In this document: one piece after another, positions 42,122 through 52,500 of the stretch
Position numbering within the stretch: position 1 is the stretch's first letter
Layout: each line of letters opens with the position of its first letter
From: SVFI01 sp045588655
GTDB lineage: Bacteria; Bacillota; Clostridia; Lachnospirales; Lachnospiraceae
DNA: 64,000 nt
Direction of reading: 5' to 3'
NCBI GenBank assembly: GCA_045588655.1
Contig: JAZNEP010000059.1
Coordinates: 1 to 64,000, forward strand
Translations under genes and position numbers: made by a program
The notes under the pieces: model-generated
Told to the model about the DNA's origin: nothing
The model's database searches: none
What the model saw: only the letters and a program-made list of their open reading frames with translations

Positions 42122-42665
42122 ATTGTTCCATTTGTCTTCCCAGAAAACCGGCCGCAGACTGCACAAGCTTTTGCTCTACTTCGCCCATCTTTTCTTTTCC
42201 ATCATTCGCTGCGAGTATGACCACTCCGATTACATCCCCTTCTGCTATAATCGGTACAGACACAAACTGTTCCATCTCCGGTGTCTCTTCTGCTGAAATC
42301 TTAATAAAGCTTTTGTCTCCCTTTGCTGCCAATATGCTTTCTCTGTTGCTTATCTTATCTTCCATCTCTCTGCTCATAGACTTTCCGAGCAAACTTTTAT
42401 ATCCGCCCGAAACAGCGATAAACTGGTCTCTGTCTGCGATAAGCGCGGCCTTCCCCGAAACCTGGGCCAAACTTTCCGCATATTGCTTGGCAAATGTGGT
42501 CATTTCCCCGATAGGTGAATATTTTTTTAAAATGATTTCACCTTCTCTGTCTGTAAATATTTCGAGCGGGTCACTTTCCCTAATCCGGAGTGTTCTTCTG
42601 ATTTCTTTCGGGATAACGATACGTCCCAGATCGTCTATTCTACGTACAATGCCTGTTGCTTTCAT
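42120..42665 (-). CDS. spoVT: Stage V sporulation protein T
   Basis: Forespore transcription factor that tunes the sigma-G regulon. 181 residues: the AbrB-type swapped-hairpin DNA-binding domain at 1-48 (KATGIVRRIDDLGRIVIPKE, then IRRTLRIRESDPLEIF) and a C-terminal GAF-like domain (about 55-178, FVSVPIIAEGDVIGVVILA). The two-domain length separates it from AbrB and Abh. Single gene with an AGGAGG-type site upstream; I could not find a convincing sigma-G promoter by eye. Confidence 0.93.
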   Translation of the reverse strand: MKATGIVRRIDDLGRIVIPKEIRRTLRIRESDPLEIFTDREGEIILKKYSPIGEMTTFAKQYAESLAQVSGKAALIADRDQFIAVSGGYKSLLGKSMSREMEDKISNRESILAAKGDKSFIKISAEETPEMEQFVSVPIIAEGDVIGVVILAANDGKEKMGEVEQKLVQSAAGFLGRQMEQ

Positions 42666-42942
42666 ATAAAAAATCCTCCATTTACATTTTCTCGTGTTTG
42701 TATCTAGTATCTGTAAATGGTGGGATTTTATGCCTTGGAAATTTTTATTTCTTTGTGTTAACAGTTTCCAACTGTTTAATATTTTTATTATTCCAAAATA
42801 ATTCGATTTGTTTTTTCCAATTGATTAAGTCGCCGGAACCACTTGGTCCCATTTCGTATTTCATTATTGTTAAAATGATATGCGTATAGTAAGATGTTTT
42901 TTGCAGACACTTGTACTAAACACTTGCAGAACGGAGATTGTT

Positions 42943-43896
42943 ATGAATATCTTGCTAGTATTTCAACAAATGCTGATATTAATGCTTATGATGGCGATTG
43001 GTTTCTTTACCTGTCGACTTGGCTGGATTCAAAAAGAAACTCACAGCACCATGTCAAAGCTTGTCATCTTTATTTTTAATACCTGTTTGATTGTCCACAG
43101 CGTCATCGGAAAATCAGCAGATTCTGGAAACCATATTTTTTTACAAAATCTGGTTCTTGTTCTGCTTTTTTACGGACTTCTGTTTCTTTTGGGATTTGCT
43201 ATCGTTGCCGTGCTTCGCATCCCTTGCCACAAACGTCCGATCTATCGCATGATGACACTCCTTCCTAATATTGGCTTTATGGGGATTCCCATTGTAGCAG
43301 CCCTGCTGGGAACGGAGTACATTCTTTACGTAGCGGTTTATATGCTGTTTTATAATCTGATTATCTACACCTATGGCATTGCTCTGTGCCAAAAAGCAAA
43401 CCTTTCAAGTGGCGATATCCGTAATCAAAAAAAGCGCTCTTTGTGGCAAAAACTTCGCCCGGTTGTAACGAATCCCGGAGTCATTGCCTCTGTAATCGCG
43501 CTTTTCATTTTCTTTATGCAGATTTCCATTCCATCACCGGTGCAAACTTTTCTTGAGTACATGGGGAATCCTGCAATTCCACTATCTATGTACCTGATTG
43601 GTTGTTCCGTTGCCTTCAGTGATCTTCGCTCTTTGGTAAAGGACATCAAAATATACGGTTTTCTCTTGATAAAAATGCTTGTATTTCCTATCCTATGCGC
43701 CTTGCTCGTTCGATGGCTTCCGTTTGATGCGACCATCTTAAAGCTTTTTGTTATCATGGCTTCCATGCCGGCCGGAACCATGGTTGTTCTTATGGCTGAG
43801 GAATACGCAAATGATTCTGACGCGGCAACAAAGGGTGTCATTTTATCTACTTTGTCCTCGGTATTTACGGTCCCAATCGTCAGCCTCTTTATGTAA
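42943..43896 (+). CDS. AEC family transporter
   Basis: 317 residues, almost entirely hydrophobic, with about ten membrane segments arranged as two halves, as in auxin-efflux-carrier-type proteins. Characteristic pieces are MAIGFFTCRLGWI at the first helix, NIGFMGIPIVAALLG, and ASMPAGTMVVLMAEEYANDSDAA near the C-terminus. Substrates of bacterial members include malate and other carboxylates; this one is unknown. ATG at 42943 has CGGAG upstream; the longer frame from 42880 lacks one. Single gene convergent with the GGDEF gene. Confidence 0.82.
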   Translation: MNILLVFQQMLILMLMMAIGFFTCRLGWIQKETHSTMSKLVIFIFNTCLIVHSVIGKSADSGNHIFLQNLVLVLLFYGLLFLLGFAIVAVLRIPCHKRPIYRMMTLLPNIGFMGIPIVAALLGTEYILYVAVYMLFYNLIIYTYGIALCQKANLSSGDIRNQKKRSLWQKLRPVVTNPGVIASVIALFIFFMQISIPSPVQTFLEYMGNPAIPLSMYLIGCSVAFSDLRSLVKDIKIYGFLLIKMLVFPILCALLVRWLPFDATILKLFVIMASMPAGTMVVLMAEEYANDSDAATKGVILSTLSSVFTVPIVSLFM

Positions 43897-43907
43897 CATC
43901 TCGACTT

Positions 43908-44978
43908 TTAATTCGTATACAGAACTACCTTGTTTCTTCCGGTTCCTTTTGCCTCATACAATGCATCGTCTGCCTTCTTTATGGCCAAATGATAATCTCC
44001 GCCTTCGTATAAAGCGACGCCGATAGAAATGGTGGTTTTACACACCCCATTATCACTTTGTTCCACTTTTTCACGAATCTTTTCCGCCACCATGACGGCT
44101 TGATCACTGGCACAGCCGGGCATAACAATCAAAAATTCCTCTCCGCCCCATCGAATGACATAATCGGATGCACGCACAGAGCTCTTTAATGTTCCGGCCA
44201 AATGGGCGAGCACCCGGTCACCGGCCTCATGTCCATACTTATCATTTACCTTTTTGAAGAAATCGATATCAATCAGCAACATGCTGACATTAATCTCCTG
44301 ATCGAACATTAATTCTCCGGTACTTAAGTTACTGATCTCTTTAAGTTTATTACGATTAAAAACTTCCGTGAGCTGATCATTCACTACCAGTTTTTCAAGC
44401 TTTTCTTTTGTCACATATTGTTCCAAATATACTCTTTGCATCATATGATGCATCACACAAACTGCAATCACACAAGGCATATTAAACATATACATCATCG
44501 ACAAATCATCATAACGGATAAAGATATTTGCCACAGCAATGTCTGCGACCAATAAGAAATGTGCAATCAAACTATACTTAAACGGCGCTGCAAATCCTGC
44601 ACACACGAATATCAGATTCATAATAATCATACCCGGTATTGCATACTGACGATCCGGCAATATATACGTTGCCCAATCCGTACACCATATAATAATATGA
44701 ATCATCAAATAGGTCGCCGGAACCATAATTCGGTAATCTTTTACCTTCTTCTCCAGCAGAACATACAGGCTGAACGGAATTATAATAATCAATCGCGACA
44801 ACAATGTTTCATGCGCAAATCTACCGTATATCCCACAATCCGTTAGAAAGAATGACAAATATGCCAAAACAGAAACCGTAATCAACCCAATATTAAATGT
44901 AAGGTAGTATTCATATTTTGACTGAAAAAAAGCTCTTCTCTCTTCTTTTGACAGTTTGCTTACAACAAACTTTTCCAT
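43908..44978 (-). CDS. Membrane-bound diguanylate cyclase (GGDEF)
   Basis: 356 residues. The first 200 contain six or so hydrophobic segments, resembling an integral-membrane sensor; the C-terminal 160 form a GGDEF domain (LVVNDQLTEVFNRNKLKEI, then LLIDIDFFKKVNDKYGHEAG, and the active site RWGGEEFLIVMPG). GGEEF is a fully active signature, so it should make cyclic di-GMP from GTP. No RxxD inhibitory site is evident. The signal is unknown. ATG at 44978 is preferred over TTG at 44984, whose ribosome site would be too close. Confidence 0.87.
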   Translation of the reverse strand: MEKFVVSKLSKEERRAFFQSKYEYYLTFNIGLITVSVLAYLSFFLTDCGIYGRFAHETLLSRLIIIIPFSLYVLLEKKVKDYRIMVPATYLMIHIIIWCTDWATYILPDRQYAIPGMIIMNLIFVCAGFAAPFKYSLIAHFLLVADIAVANIFIRYDDLSMMYMFNMPCVIAVCVMHHMMQRVYLEQYVTKEKLEKLVVNDQLTEVFNRNKLKEISNLSTGELMFDQEINVSMLLIDIDFFKKVNDKYGHEAGDRVLAHLAGTLKSSVRASDYVIRWGGEEFLIVMPGCASDQAVMVAEKIREKVEQSDNGVCKTTISIGVALYEGGDYHLAIKKADDALYEAKGTGRNKVVLYTN

Positions 44979-45064
44979 CCTCAATTTCTCCCTTTACTTA
45001 TCCAAATTTTTATAATCTTCTTTGCCTGCCGGCTCGGAAACTCTCCCCTTGCCTGTACTGAATT

Positions 45065-45475
45065 CTACATTCGCATCTTTGCTCTGATTTCATCAATGAT
45101 GGTAGAAATATCATCAAGCATGACCACGATCTCTTCCACGCGCTTACGCTCCATCTCATCTACTACGCCGTCCTGCATAATATCGACAAGCTCCTTGGAA
45201 ATTTTATCCATATCCTGCGCAGATCCCAGAAACTTAAGCACAATGCGATCCAAGCTTTCATCTTTATTTACTTTAATCTCATCCTTCAACAGATAATCAA
45301 TGGATACGTCAAACACTTTACTTAAAGCGACGATTTTATCTGTATCCGGAAGCGTCAATCCAAGCTCCCATTTTGAAATCGCCTGACGACTCACATTCAC
45401 TTTTTCTGCAAGTGACTCTTGTGAATATCCCGCTTGTGTACGCAGATGAAACAATTTATCCGCAAAATTTCTCAT
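45065..45475 (-). CDS. XRE-family transcriptional regulator
   Basis: 136 residues. The N-terminal 65 form a Cro/CI helix-turn-helix (LRTQAGYSQESLAEKVNVSR, QAISKWELGLTLPDTDKIVA); the rest is acidic and helical, suited to dimerisation. GGAGG precedes the ATG. It starts 24 bases after the alanine symporter gene on the same strand, so it may be co-transcribed and regulate it, but no ligand domain is evident. Confidence 0.82.
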   Translation of the reverse strand: MRNFADKLFHLRTQAGYSQESLAEKVNVSRQAISKWELGLTLPDTDKIVALSKVFDVSIDYLLKDEIKVNKDESLDRIVLKFLGSAQDMDKISKELVDIMQDGVVDEMERKRVEEIVVMLDDISTIIDEIRAKMRM

Positions 45476-45499
45476 GTCTCAACCTCCAAAAAATCTCCT

Positions 45500-46906
45500 C
45501 TACTTTTTCAGCGAATGAAAATATGACTTCGCCTCCGCTGCACAGATTCCACTGAGCGCAATGAGCGCCACTAAGTTTGGAAGCGCCATAAGACCATTGA
45601 AGATATCTGCAATTGTCCATACAGCACTTACTGTCATGTACGGTCCGATAAAAACTGCTAATATGTATAACCAGCGATATCCTTTCACTGCTTTCTGACT
45701 TCCTCCTGTCAGATACTCCAGACATCTTTCGCTATAATAATCCCATCCGAGAATGGTGGTAAACGCAAAGAATACTAAACATATCATCAAAAGGAACGCT
45801 GAAACACGAGTCGGGAACGGAAGTCCGATTTCGAATGCTTTGGTAGTAACTGCCACACCTTCCAGTCCCATATCCCAAGATCCTGTAATCACGATGGAAA
45901 GTCCTGTCATGGTACAGATAATCAGTGTATCAATGACTGTTCCGAGCATAGAAACAAGTCCCTGCTTGGTCGGTGAATTAGTCTGTACCGCTGCAGCTGC
46001 AATCGGTGCACTACCAATACCGGCTTCATTCGAGAAAATTCCTCTCGCAATTCCCTTCTGCATGGATATAAGCACTGCACCAAGCGCTCCGCCGGCGGCT
46101 GCTCTAAGTCCAAATGCACTTTCGATGATTTCAACAAATGCGGCCGGAATCGCCTTATAATTTAGAACCAGAATAATCACTGCTACGACCACATAGGTAA
46201 TGGCCATAAATGGAACCACCACTTCGGCCACCTTTGAAATTCTTTTAATTCCACCGATGACTACCAAGGCTACACACACTGTCAGAATCAGTCCTGATAT
46301 CACAACGGTCCAGGAATAATCCATTCCAAATAAATTAACCGTCCAATTTTGATCTGCATCAAAGAAATTATTGACTGCACTTGTAATACCATTAATCTGT
46401 GTAAAGGTACCAATTCCAAGTAATCCGGCTGCAACTCCAAAAAATGCGAACATTTTTGCAAGCCACTTCCACTTTTTACCCATACCATTTTCAATATAGT
46501 AGAAAGGCCCTCCGATCACATGCCCATCACCGGCAACAACTCGATATTTGATTGCCAGCATACACTCCGCAAATTTTGTAGCGGTACCTAAAAGAGCCGC
46601 AACCCACATCCAGAACAATGCACCCGGTCCACCGGCTACAATTGCTGTCGCAACTCCAACAATATTACCCGTTCCGATTGTCGCAGAAAGTGCGGTACAA
46701 AGAGCGGCAAAGCTTGATACTTCTCCCTCTTTTCCCTCTTTATCATTTGCAAACATATACTTCACTGCAAGTGGTAATTTTGTGATTTGTAATCCTCTTA
46801 AACGAATGGTTAAAAGAATACCTGTTACCAGAATCAGCACAATGAGCGGAACTCCCCAAACAAAGTCATCCACCTTTGTGAGAATGGTATTAATTGTGTC
46901 TAACAT
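45500..46906 (-). CDS. Sodium:alanine symporter family (AGCS)
   Basis: 468 residues, about eleven membrane segments. Family motifs are visible: SSFAALCTALSATIGTGNIVGVATAI (first third), GPGALFWMWVAALLGTATKFAECML, and ARGIFSNEAGIGSAPIAAAAVQT. Members take up alanine or glycine with sodium. AAGGAG precedes the ATG. Downstream on the same strand is the XRE regulator. Amino-acid preference cannot be resolved. Confidence 0.92.
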   Translation of the reverse strand: MLDTINTILTKVDDFVWGVPLIVLILVTGILLTIRLRGLQITKLPLAVKYMFANDKEGKEGEVSSFAALCTALSATIGTGNIVGVATAIVAGGPGALFWMWVAALLGTATKFAECMLAIKYRVVAGDGHVIGGPFYYIENGMGKKWKWLAKMFAFFGVAAGLLGIGTFTQINGITSAVNNFFDADQNWTVNLFGMDYSWTVVISGLILTVCVALVVIGGIKRISKVAEVVVPFMAITYVVVAVIILVLNYKAIPAAFVEIIESAFGLRAAAGGALGAVLISMQKGIARGIFSNEAGIGSAPIAAAAVQTNSPTKQGLVSMLGTVIDTLIICTMTGLSIVITGSWDMGLEGVAVTTKAFEIGLPFPTRVSAFLLMICLVFFAFTTILGWDYYSERCLEYLTGGSQKAVKGYRWLYILAVFIGPYMTVSAVWTIADIFNGLMALPNLVALIALSGICAAEAKSYFHSLKK

Positions 46907-46984
46907 GTTTCTTTCTCCTTAATTGACATTATAATTTACGATATCATATTTTAAAATGTTTATCAATTAGTACACGATTTTTTC

Positions 46985-47013
46985 TTGCTAACTAATATTT
47001 GAATTGATACAAT
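46985..47013 (+). promoter_or_regulatory. Promoter of the PurF-like gene
   Basis: TTGCTA (46985-46990), 17-base spacer, TACAAT (47008-47013), 44 bases before the ATG at 47057. Confidence 0.6.
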
Positions 47014-47056
47014 AGAATTGCTTACAAAAATAATAAGTCAAAAAAAGGAGACAGAC

Positions 47057-48475
47057 ATGAGTGGTTTTTTTGGTGTCGCAGCAAAAGAAGACTGCGTATT
47101 TGATTTATTTTTTGGAATTGATTACCATTCTCATCTCGGTACAAGACGCGGAGGAATGGTTGTTTATGGAGAAGATGGATTTGACCGTGCAATTCACAAT
47201 ATTGAAAACTCTCCATTCCGTACCAAATTTGATAAAGATTTTCAAAATATGAAAGGCTACATGGGAATCGGATGTATTTCCGACTACGAGCCACAGCCTC
47301 TTCTTGTACGTTCTCACCATGGCACATTTGCACTGGCTACTGTAGGTAAGATTAATAATGTAGACGATCTCGTAAATGGCCTTTTTAACGAAGGAACCGT
47401 ACATTTTCAGGAAATGAGCACAGGAGAAGTAAATCCGACCGAACTTATTGCTGCTATAATCAGTCAAAAAGAAAATTTAATCGAAGGCATCCAGCACGCA
47501 CTCGAAGTAGTGGATGGTTCTCTTTCACTTCTCATTTTAACTCCAAAAGGAATCTATGCAGCCCGTGATAAATATGGACGTACTCCTGTGGTTCTGGGTA
47601 AGAAAGAAGGCGCTGTCTGTGTTTCATTTGAAGATTTTGCCTACCACAATCTTGGTTATCAAAATTATAAAGAATTAGCACCTGGCGAAGTGGTTGTCAT
47701 TACTCCTGACGGAGCAAAAACTCTTGCCAATTGTGGAAAAGACATGAAAATATGTACCTTCCTATGGGTTTACTATGGTTATCCAGCTTCTTCCTATGAA
47801 GGAATCAGTGTAGAGCAGATGCGTTATAATTGTGGCCAAAAAATGGCACAGCGTGACAATGTAAAACCAGACATTGTAGCAGGCGTCCCGGACTCCGGAC
47901 TCGCACACGCGATTGGATACTCCAATGAGTCAGGTATTCCGTTTTCCAGACCATTCATTAAATATACACCGACCTGGTCGCGTTCCTTTATGCCAACCGT
48001 TCAAAGCAAACGTAATCTCATCGCTAAAATGAAATTACTTGCGGTAAACGATTTAATCAAAGATAAAAGCCTTCTTTTGATTGATGACTCCATCGTGCGC
48101 GGAACACAGCTTAGAGAGACGACGGACTTCTTATATGAAAGCGGTGCAAAGGAAGTGCATATCCGCCCTGCCTGCCCACCACTTGTATATGGATGCAAAT
48201 ATCTCAACTTCTCTCGTTCCAACTCAGAGATGGACTTAATCACCCGCAAAAAAATTGCTCTGTTGGAAGGTGTTGAAGATACCAGTGAACTTTCCGAGGA
48301 TGTACTAAATGAGTACTGCGATCCGGAAAGTCCTAAGTATGAAGCTATGGTCGAAGAAATCCGAAAGGAACTCAACTTTACCTCACTTCAGTTTAGCCGT
48401 CTTGATGATATGCTTGAGTCTGTGGGTATTGATTCCTGCAAACTTTGCACTTACTGCTGGAACGGAAAAGAATAA
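47057..48475 (+). CDS. PurF-like amidophosphoribosyltransferase with degraded glutaminase site
   Basis: 472 residues with the two-domain layout of PurF. The phosphoribosyltransferase half is intact, with the PRPP loop LLLIDDSIVRGTQL, and the cysteines expected for a 4Fe-4S cluster seem retained (ICTFLWVYY, YGCKYLNF, SCKLCTYC). The N-terminal Ntn half is not: the nucleophile Cys that starts mature PurF is Ser2 (MSGFFGV), GHTRYST is replaced by GCISDYEPQPLL, and the oxyanion NGN is VGK. It should not hydrolyse glutamine normally. It may use ammonia, act on another substrate or be regulatory. ATG at 47057 has AAGGAG upstream. Not in a purine operon. Confidence 0.8.
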   Translation: MSGFFGVAAKEDCVFDLFFGIDYHSHLGTRRGGMVVYGEDGFDRAIHNIENSPFRTKFDKDFQNMKGYMGIGCISDYEPQPLLVRSHHGTFALATVGKINNVDDLVNGLFNEGTVHFQEMSTGEVNPTELIAAIISQKENLIEGIQHALEVVDGSLSLLILTPKGIYAARDKYGRTPVVLGKKEGAVCVSFEDFAYHNLGYQNYKELAPGEVVVITPDGAKTLANCGKDMKICTFLWVYYGYPASSYEGISVEQMRYNCGQKMAQRDNVKPDIVAGVPDSGLAHAIGYSNESGIPFSRPFIKYTPTWSRSFMPTVQSKRNLIAKMKLLAVNDLIKDKSLLLIDDSIVRGTQLRETTDFLYESGAKEVHIRPACPPLVYGCKYLNFSRSNSEMDLITRKKIALLEGVEDTSELSEDVLNEYCDPESPKYEAMVEEIRKELNFTSLQFSRLDDMLESVGIDSCKLCTYCWNGKE

Positions 48476-48486
48476 AGACAAAAATA

Positions 48487-48518
48487 AGCCCTGTTACACT
48501 TATGAATGTAGCAGGGCT
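48487..48518. terminator. Terminator between the PurF-like and third degV genes
   Basis: AGCCCTG/CAGGGCT stem (48487-48493 with 48512-48518) with further pairing of TTACA/TGTA inside. T-rich sequence lies on both sides, fitting the convergent arrangement. Confidence 0.65.
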
Positions 48519-48539
48519 CTATTTCATTCTATATTCTTC

Positions 48540-49409
48540 TTACTTTTTCTCTCCGAGGAAAATAATTCCGACTGTTCCAGGCCCCGTATGTGCTCCGATA
48601 CTTGGCCCAATTGGCTCAATAACAAATTTGTCAAAACCAAATTTGTCTTCTATCATTTTCTTTAATACAAGTGCATCATCCTCAGCATCTCCATGGATAA
48701 TTCCGATAAAAACCTGTTTGTCTTTATATGAACCAAGATTCTGTTCCATTGTTTCAAGAAGCATATTGAATGCCTTTTTACGTCCTCTTGCTTTTCCTGT
48801 TGCAGCAAGCTTACCCTGTGCATCAATCGAAATAATCGGCTTAATTCCAATCATTCCACCCATAACTGCAGATGTTTTTGATAAACGGCCGCCTCTATAC
48901 AGCGTATTTAAATCATCTACGGTAAAATATACGTTCAGATTCGGAACCGTCTCTCGAAGTTTCTGTGCCACCTCTGTAATGGATTTTCCTTCTTTTTGCA
49001 TATCCACTGCCATTTGAAGTAAAATTCCTTCTCCGAGTGTTCCGGATAATGTATCCACTACTTCTATCGTTATATCCGGATAACTTTCTTTCACTTCGTT
49101 AGCCCCATTTACAATATTCTGGTAGCCACAGCTAAGCTCTGATGAAAAACTGATGTGCAAAATATCTTTTCCCTGCTTAGCAATCTCTGTAAATTTATCC
49201 AAAATTACTGCCGGATTACTAGCCATTGTTCCGGCTTTTTTTCCTGCCCGCATCTCATCATAAAATTCTCGAATGGTAAGTTCTGTGCCATCCCCATACA
49301 CATCATCTTCTACGGTATAATAGTGTGGGATTACATTAATGTGATTCTCCTGCAAAAACTTCTGCGACATGTCTGAATTGGTTTCCGTTGAAATAATAAA
49401 ATCTCTCAT
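48540..49409 (-). CDS. DegV family protein (third paralogue)
   Basis: 289 residues: RDFIISTETNSDMSQKFLQE at the N-terminus, HISFSSELSCGYQNIVNG in place of the SSGISGVYN seen in the tandem pair, and GPSIGAHTGPGTVGIIFLG at the C-terminus with the head-group His. It is clearly more distant than the tandem copies. A fatty-acid-binding role follows from the family; no FakA kinase gene is nearby. ATG at 49409 follows GAGAGG; an earlier in-frame ATG is less well placed. Confidence 0.88.
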   Translation of the reverse strand: MRDFIISTETNSDMSQKFLQENHINVIPHYYTVEDDVYGDGTELTIREFYDEMRAGKKAGTMASNPAVILDKFTEIAKQGKDILHISFSSELSCGYQNIVNGANEVKESYPDITIEVVDTLSGTLGEGILLQMAVDMQKEGKSITEVAQKLRETVPNLNVYFTVDDLNTLYRGGRLSKTSAVMGGMIGIKPIISIDAQGKLAATGKARGRKKAFNMLLETMEQNLGSYKDKQVFIGIIHGDAEDDALVLKKMIEDKFGFDKFVIEPIGPSIGAHTGPGTVGIIFLGEKK

Positions 49410-49535
49410 AAATGTACCTCTCATAAAAAACATCGACTTAATTAGCGAATTCTACTCCCTATTGTATATGGTAATCACCGTTTCGTCTAGTTTGAATTTC
49501 AAAATATTCATATGGCGAGAAGCCATGAATAACTA

Positions 49536-52500
49536 TCACAAAAGTCTTGCTCTCATTTCTCGCACAACCTTTTCTGCTGCCTCCAGCATCTGCTCCTCAT
49601 CCTTTTGAACCACACCGGTTGCCTTAAGCTTATAAAAGAAAGACGGAACTCCTTTTACTGTAAAGTTTAACTTGCCTTCCATGTTTGCCAGCACAATTTC
49701 AATGTTTTCAACGCGGATCTTTGCTTTCGGATCCATAATAAATGTAATGCCCTCTTTTTTACCTTTCACTTCCGTCACATACAAATCATGTGCATACATT
49801 CGAATGAGTGATATACGGAACAGGTTTTCCACTGATCTTGGAATTTGTCCAAAACGATCCATCAGCTCACTTTTCATCTCTTCGCTTTCTTCAAGGCTTT
49901 CAATTGCTGCAATACGTTTATAAATATCTAGTTTCTGATACTCATTGACAATATAGCTTTCCGGAATAAACGCATCAACATCCATATCAATCACTGTGGT
50001 AAAATCGATGGCTTCTTCTTGTCCCTTCATCGCTTTTACCGCTTCATTGAGCATCTTACAGTACAGATCATAGCCGACTGCCTCCATATGCCCATGCTGC
50101 GTCTTTCCAAGCAGATTTCCTGCACCGCGAATCTCTAAATCTTTCATCGCAATCTTAAATCCGCTGCCAAGCTCCGTAAATTCTTTGATTGCCTGAAGAC
50201 GCTTTTCTGCTACTTCTTTCAATACCTTGTCTCTTTTGTACATCAAAAATGCGTACGCCGTCCGATTTGATCTTCCGACCCTTCCTCTAAGCTGATAAAG
50301 CTGTGACAGTCCCATATTATCAGAATCATGGATAATCATTGTATTCACATTGGAAATATCCAGACCGGTCTCTATAATTGTCGTAGACACGAGCACATCA
50401 ATTTCACCATTGACAAAGTCGAACATAATACGCTCGAGCTCGCTCTCCTTCATCTGCCCATGGGCAAACGCGACATTTGCATCCGGCACCAGCGCCTGAA
50501 TGGTCGCAGTCATTTCCGCAATGGAATTGACACGGTTGTACACATAATAAACCTGACCCTCTCTTGCCAGCTCTCTGTTAATAGCCTCGCGCACCATCTC
50601 TTCGTTATATTCCAACACAAACGTCTGAATTGGCATTCGATCATTTGGTGCCTCTTCCAGCACACTCATATCGCGGATTCCAATCAGACTCATATGCAAT
50701 GTTCTTGGAATCGGCGTTGCGGTTAATGTTAAAACATCCAGATTTTGTCTCATCTGTTTGATTTTTTCCTTGTGAGCCACACCAAAACGCTGTTCCTCAT
50801 CAATGATGAGCAAGCCCAGATCCTTAAACTGCACATCCTTTGACAACACCCGATGCGTTCCGATTACGATATCCACCAGACCTTTTTTCAAACCATCCAC
50901 CGTCTTTTTTAGCTGGGTCGGTGTGCGGAATCGGGACATCATTTCCACCGTCACCGGATAATCCTTCATTCTTTGTACAAAATTATCATAATGCTGCTTC
51001 GCCAGTATGGTCGTTGGAACTAAAAATACGACCTGTTTTCCCTCCTGCACTGCCTTGAAAGCCGCTCGTATCGCAACTTCTGTCTTTCCAAATCCGACAT
51101 CTCCACAAATCAGTCGATCCATTATCCGGTGACTTTCCATATCCCTCTTGGTTGCTTCGATTGCAAGCAGCTGATCCTGTGTTTCCTCATATGGAAACAT
51201 TTCCTCAAACTCTTTTTGCCATACCGTATCTGCTCCATAAGAAAATCCTTCCTTCTGCTGACGAGCCGCATAAAGCTGTACGAGATCCTTGGCGATTTCT
51301 GTCACAGCTCCTTTGACCTTTGTCTTGGTCTTTGTCCACTCCTGCGTACCAAGCTTGTTCAACTTCGGTGCCCGGCTTTCCGACGACGCATACTTCATGA
51401 CAGCATCAAATCCTGTTGCCAGCACGTACAGATTTCCTCCGTCACGATACTCTATCTTCATATAATCCTTCACCACTTTATCGACACAGACCTTTTCAAT
51501 CCCGCGATAAATACCCAATCCGTGACTTTCGTGCACAACAAAATCACCGACCTTGAGCTCAGTAAAATCATGAATCTTTTGTCCCTCATAGCGTTTTCTC
51601 TTCTTTTTTCTGCTCGCATGCTTTCCGAAAATGTCACTTTCCGTTATCACGACCATGCGCAGTGACAAATATTCAAATCCTTTGGAGAGCTGACCATACA
51701 TCACCATAATCTCTCCCGCCGCAAGTTCTCGGTCTCTGTCCTCACTATAAAAGCAATTGAGCTCATTTGCATAAATGTCCTCCGTCAAGCGCTTTGCTCT
51801 GGTACGCGACGGTGACAACAAAATTACCCTATATCCGTTTTTGTGATAACGTTTTAAATCCTTAAGAAGAAGTTCAAAGCTGTTTTGAAAAGAATTGACA
51901 TTCCTTGCATCCACATGATAGCTATGATCAACCGTAAACGTTTTTTGAGTGGTATCCAGTACGGCCAATAATAAGACTCTCTGCCGATTTATGGACGCAA
52001 GCACTTCTGCACTGCTATACAAAAGAGATGCTTGACCGCTCAATGCATACCCCTTCTCTAAGCGATGAATCATACTCTCTTTAAATTCAAGCTCCACCGC
52101 ATCGAGATGTTCCTTCACGCGCAGCGGTTCATCCACCACTATAAGGAGTTCCTCTTTATTAAACAAATCAAAAAATCCGGAAAGGTCTTTATAAAAATAC
52201 TTCATATAGCTGTCAAGGTTGGCCATAACCCCGAATTCTTCCATCTGTTCCCGAAGCTGCATCGCCTGCGTTTTCACACGATGTGCTTCTTCTATCTTCA
52301 TTTGATCGCGAAGCTTTTTCTCTGTCTTTTCCGCCTCTTTTTCAATCGCTCTTAGTCCATCTTGTCGCTGCTTACTCGTCAGAATCATTTCCGTAGCCGG
52401 ATAGATTGTCAGCTCTCTCAGCGCTTCTATGGATCGCTGGCTCAAAACGTCAAAACGACGAAGTGATTCCACCTCATCGCCCCAAAGCTCGATTCGGTAT

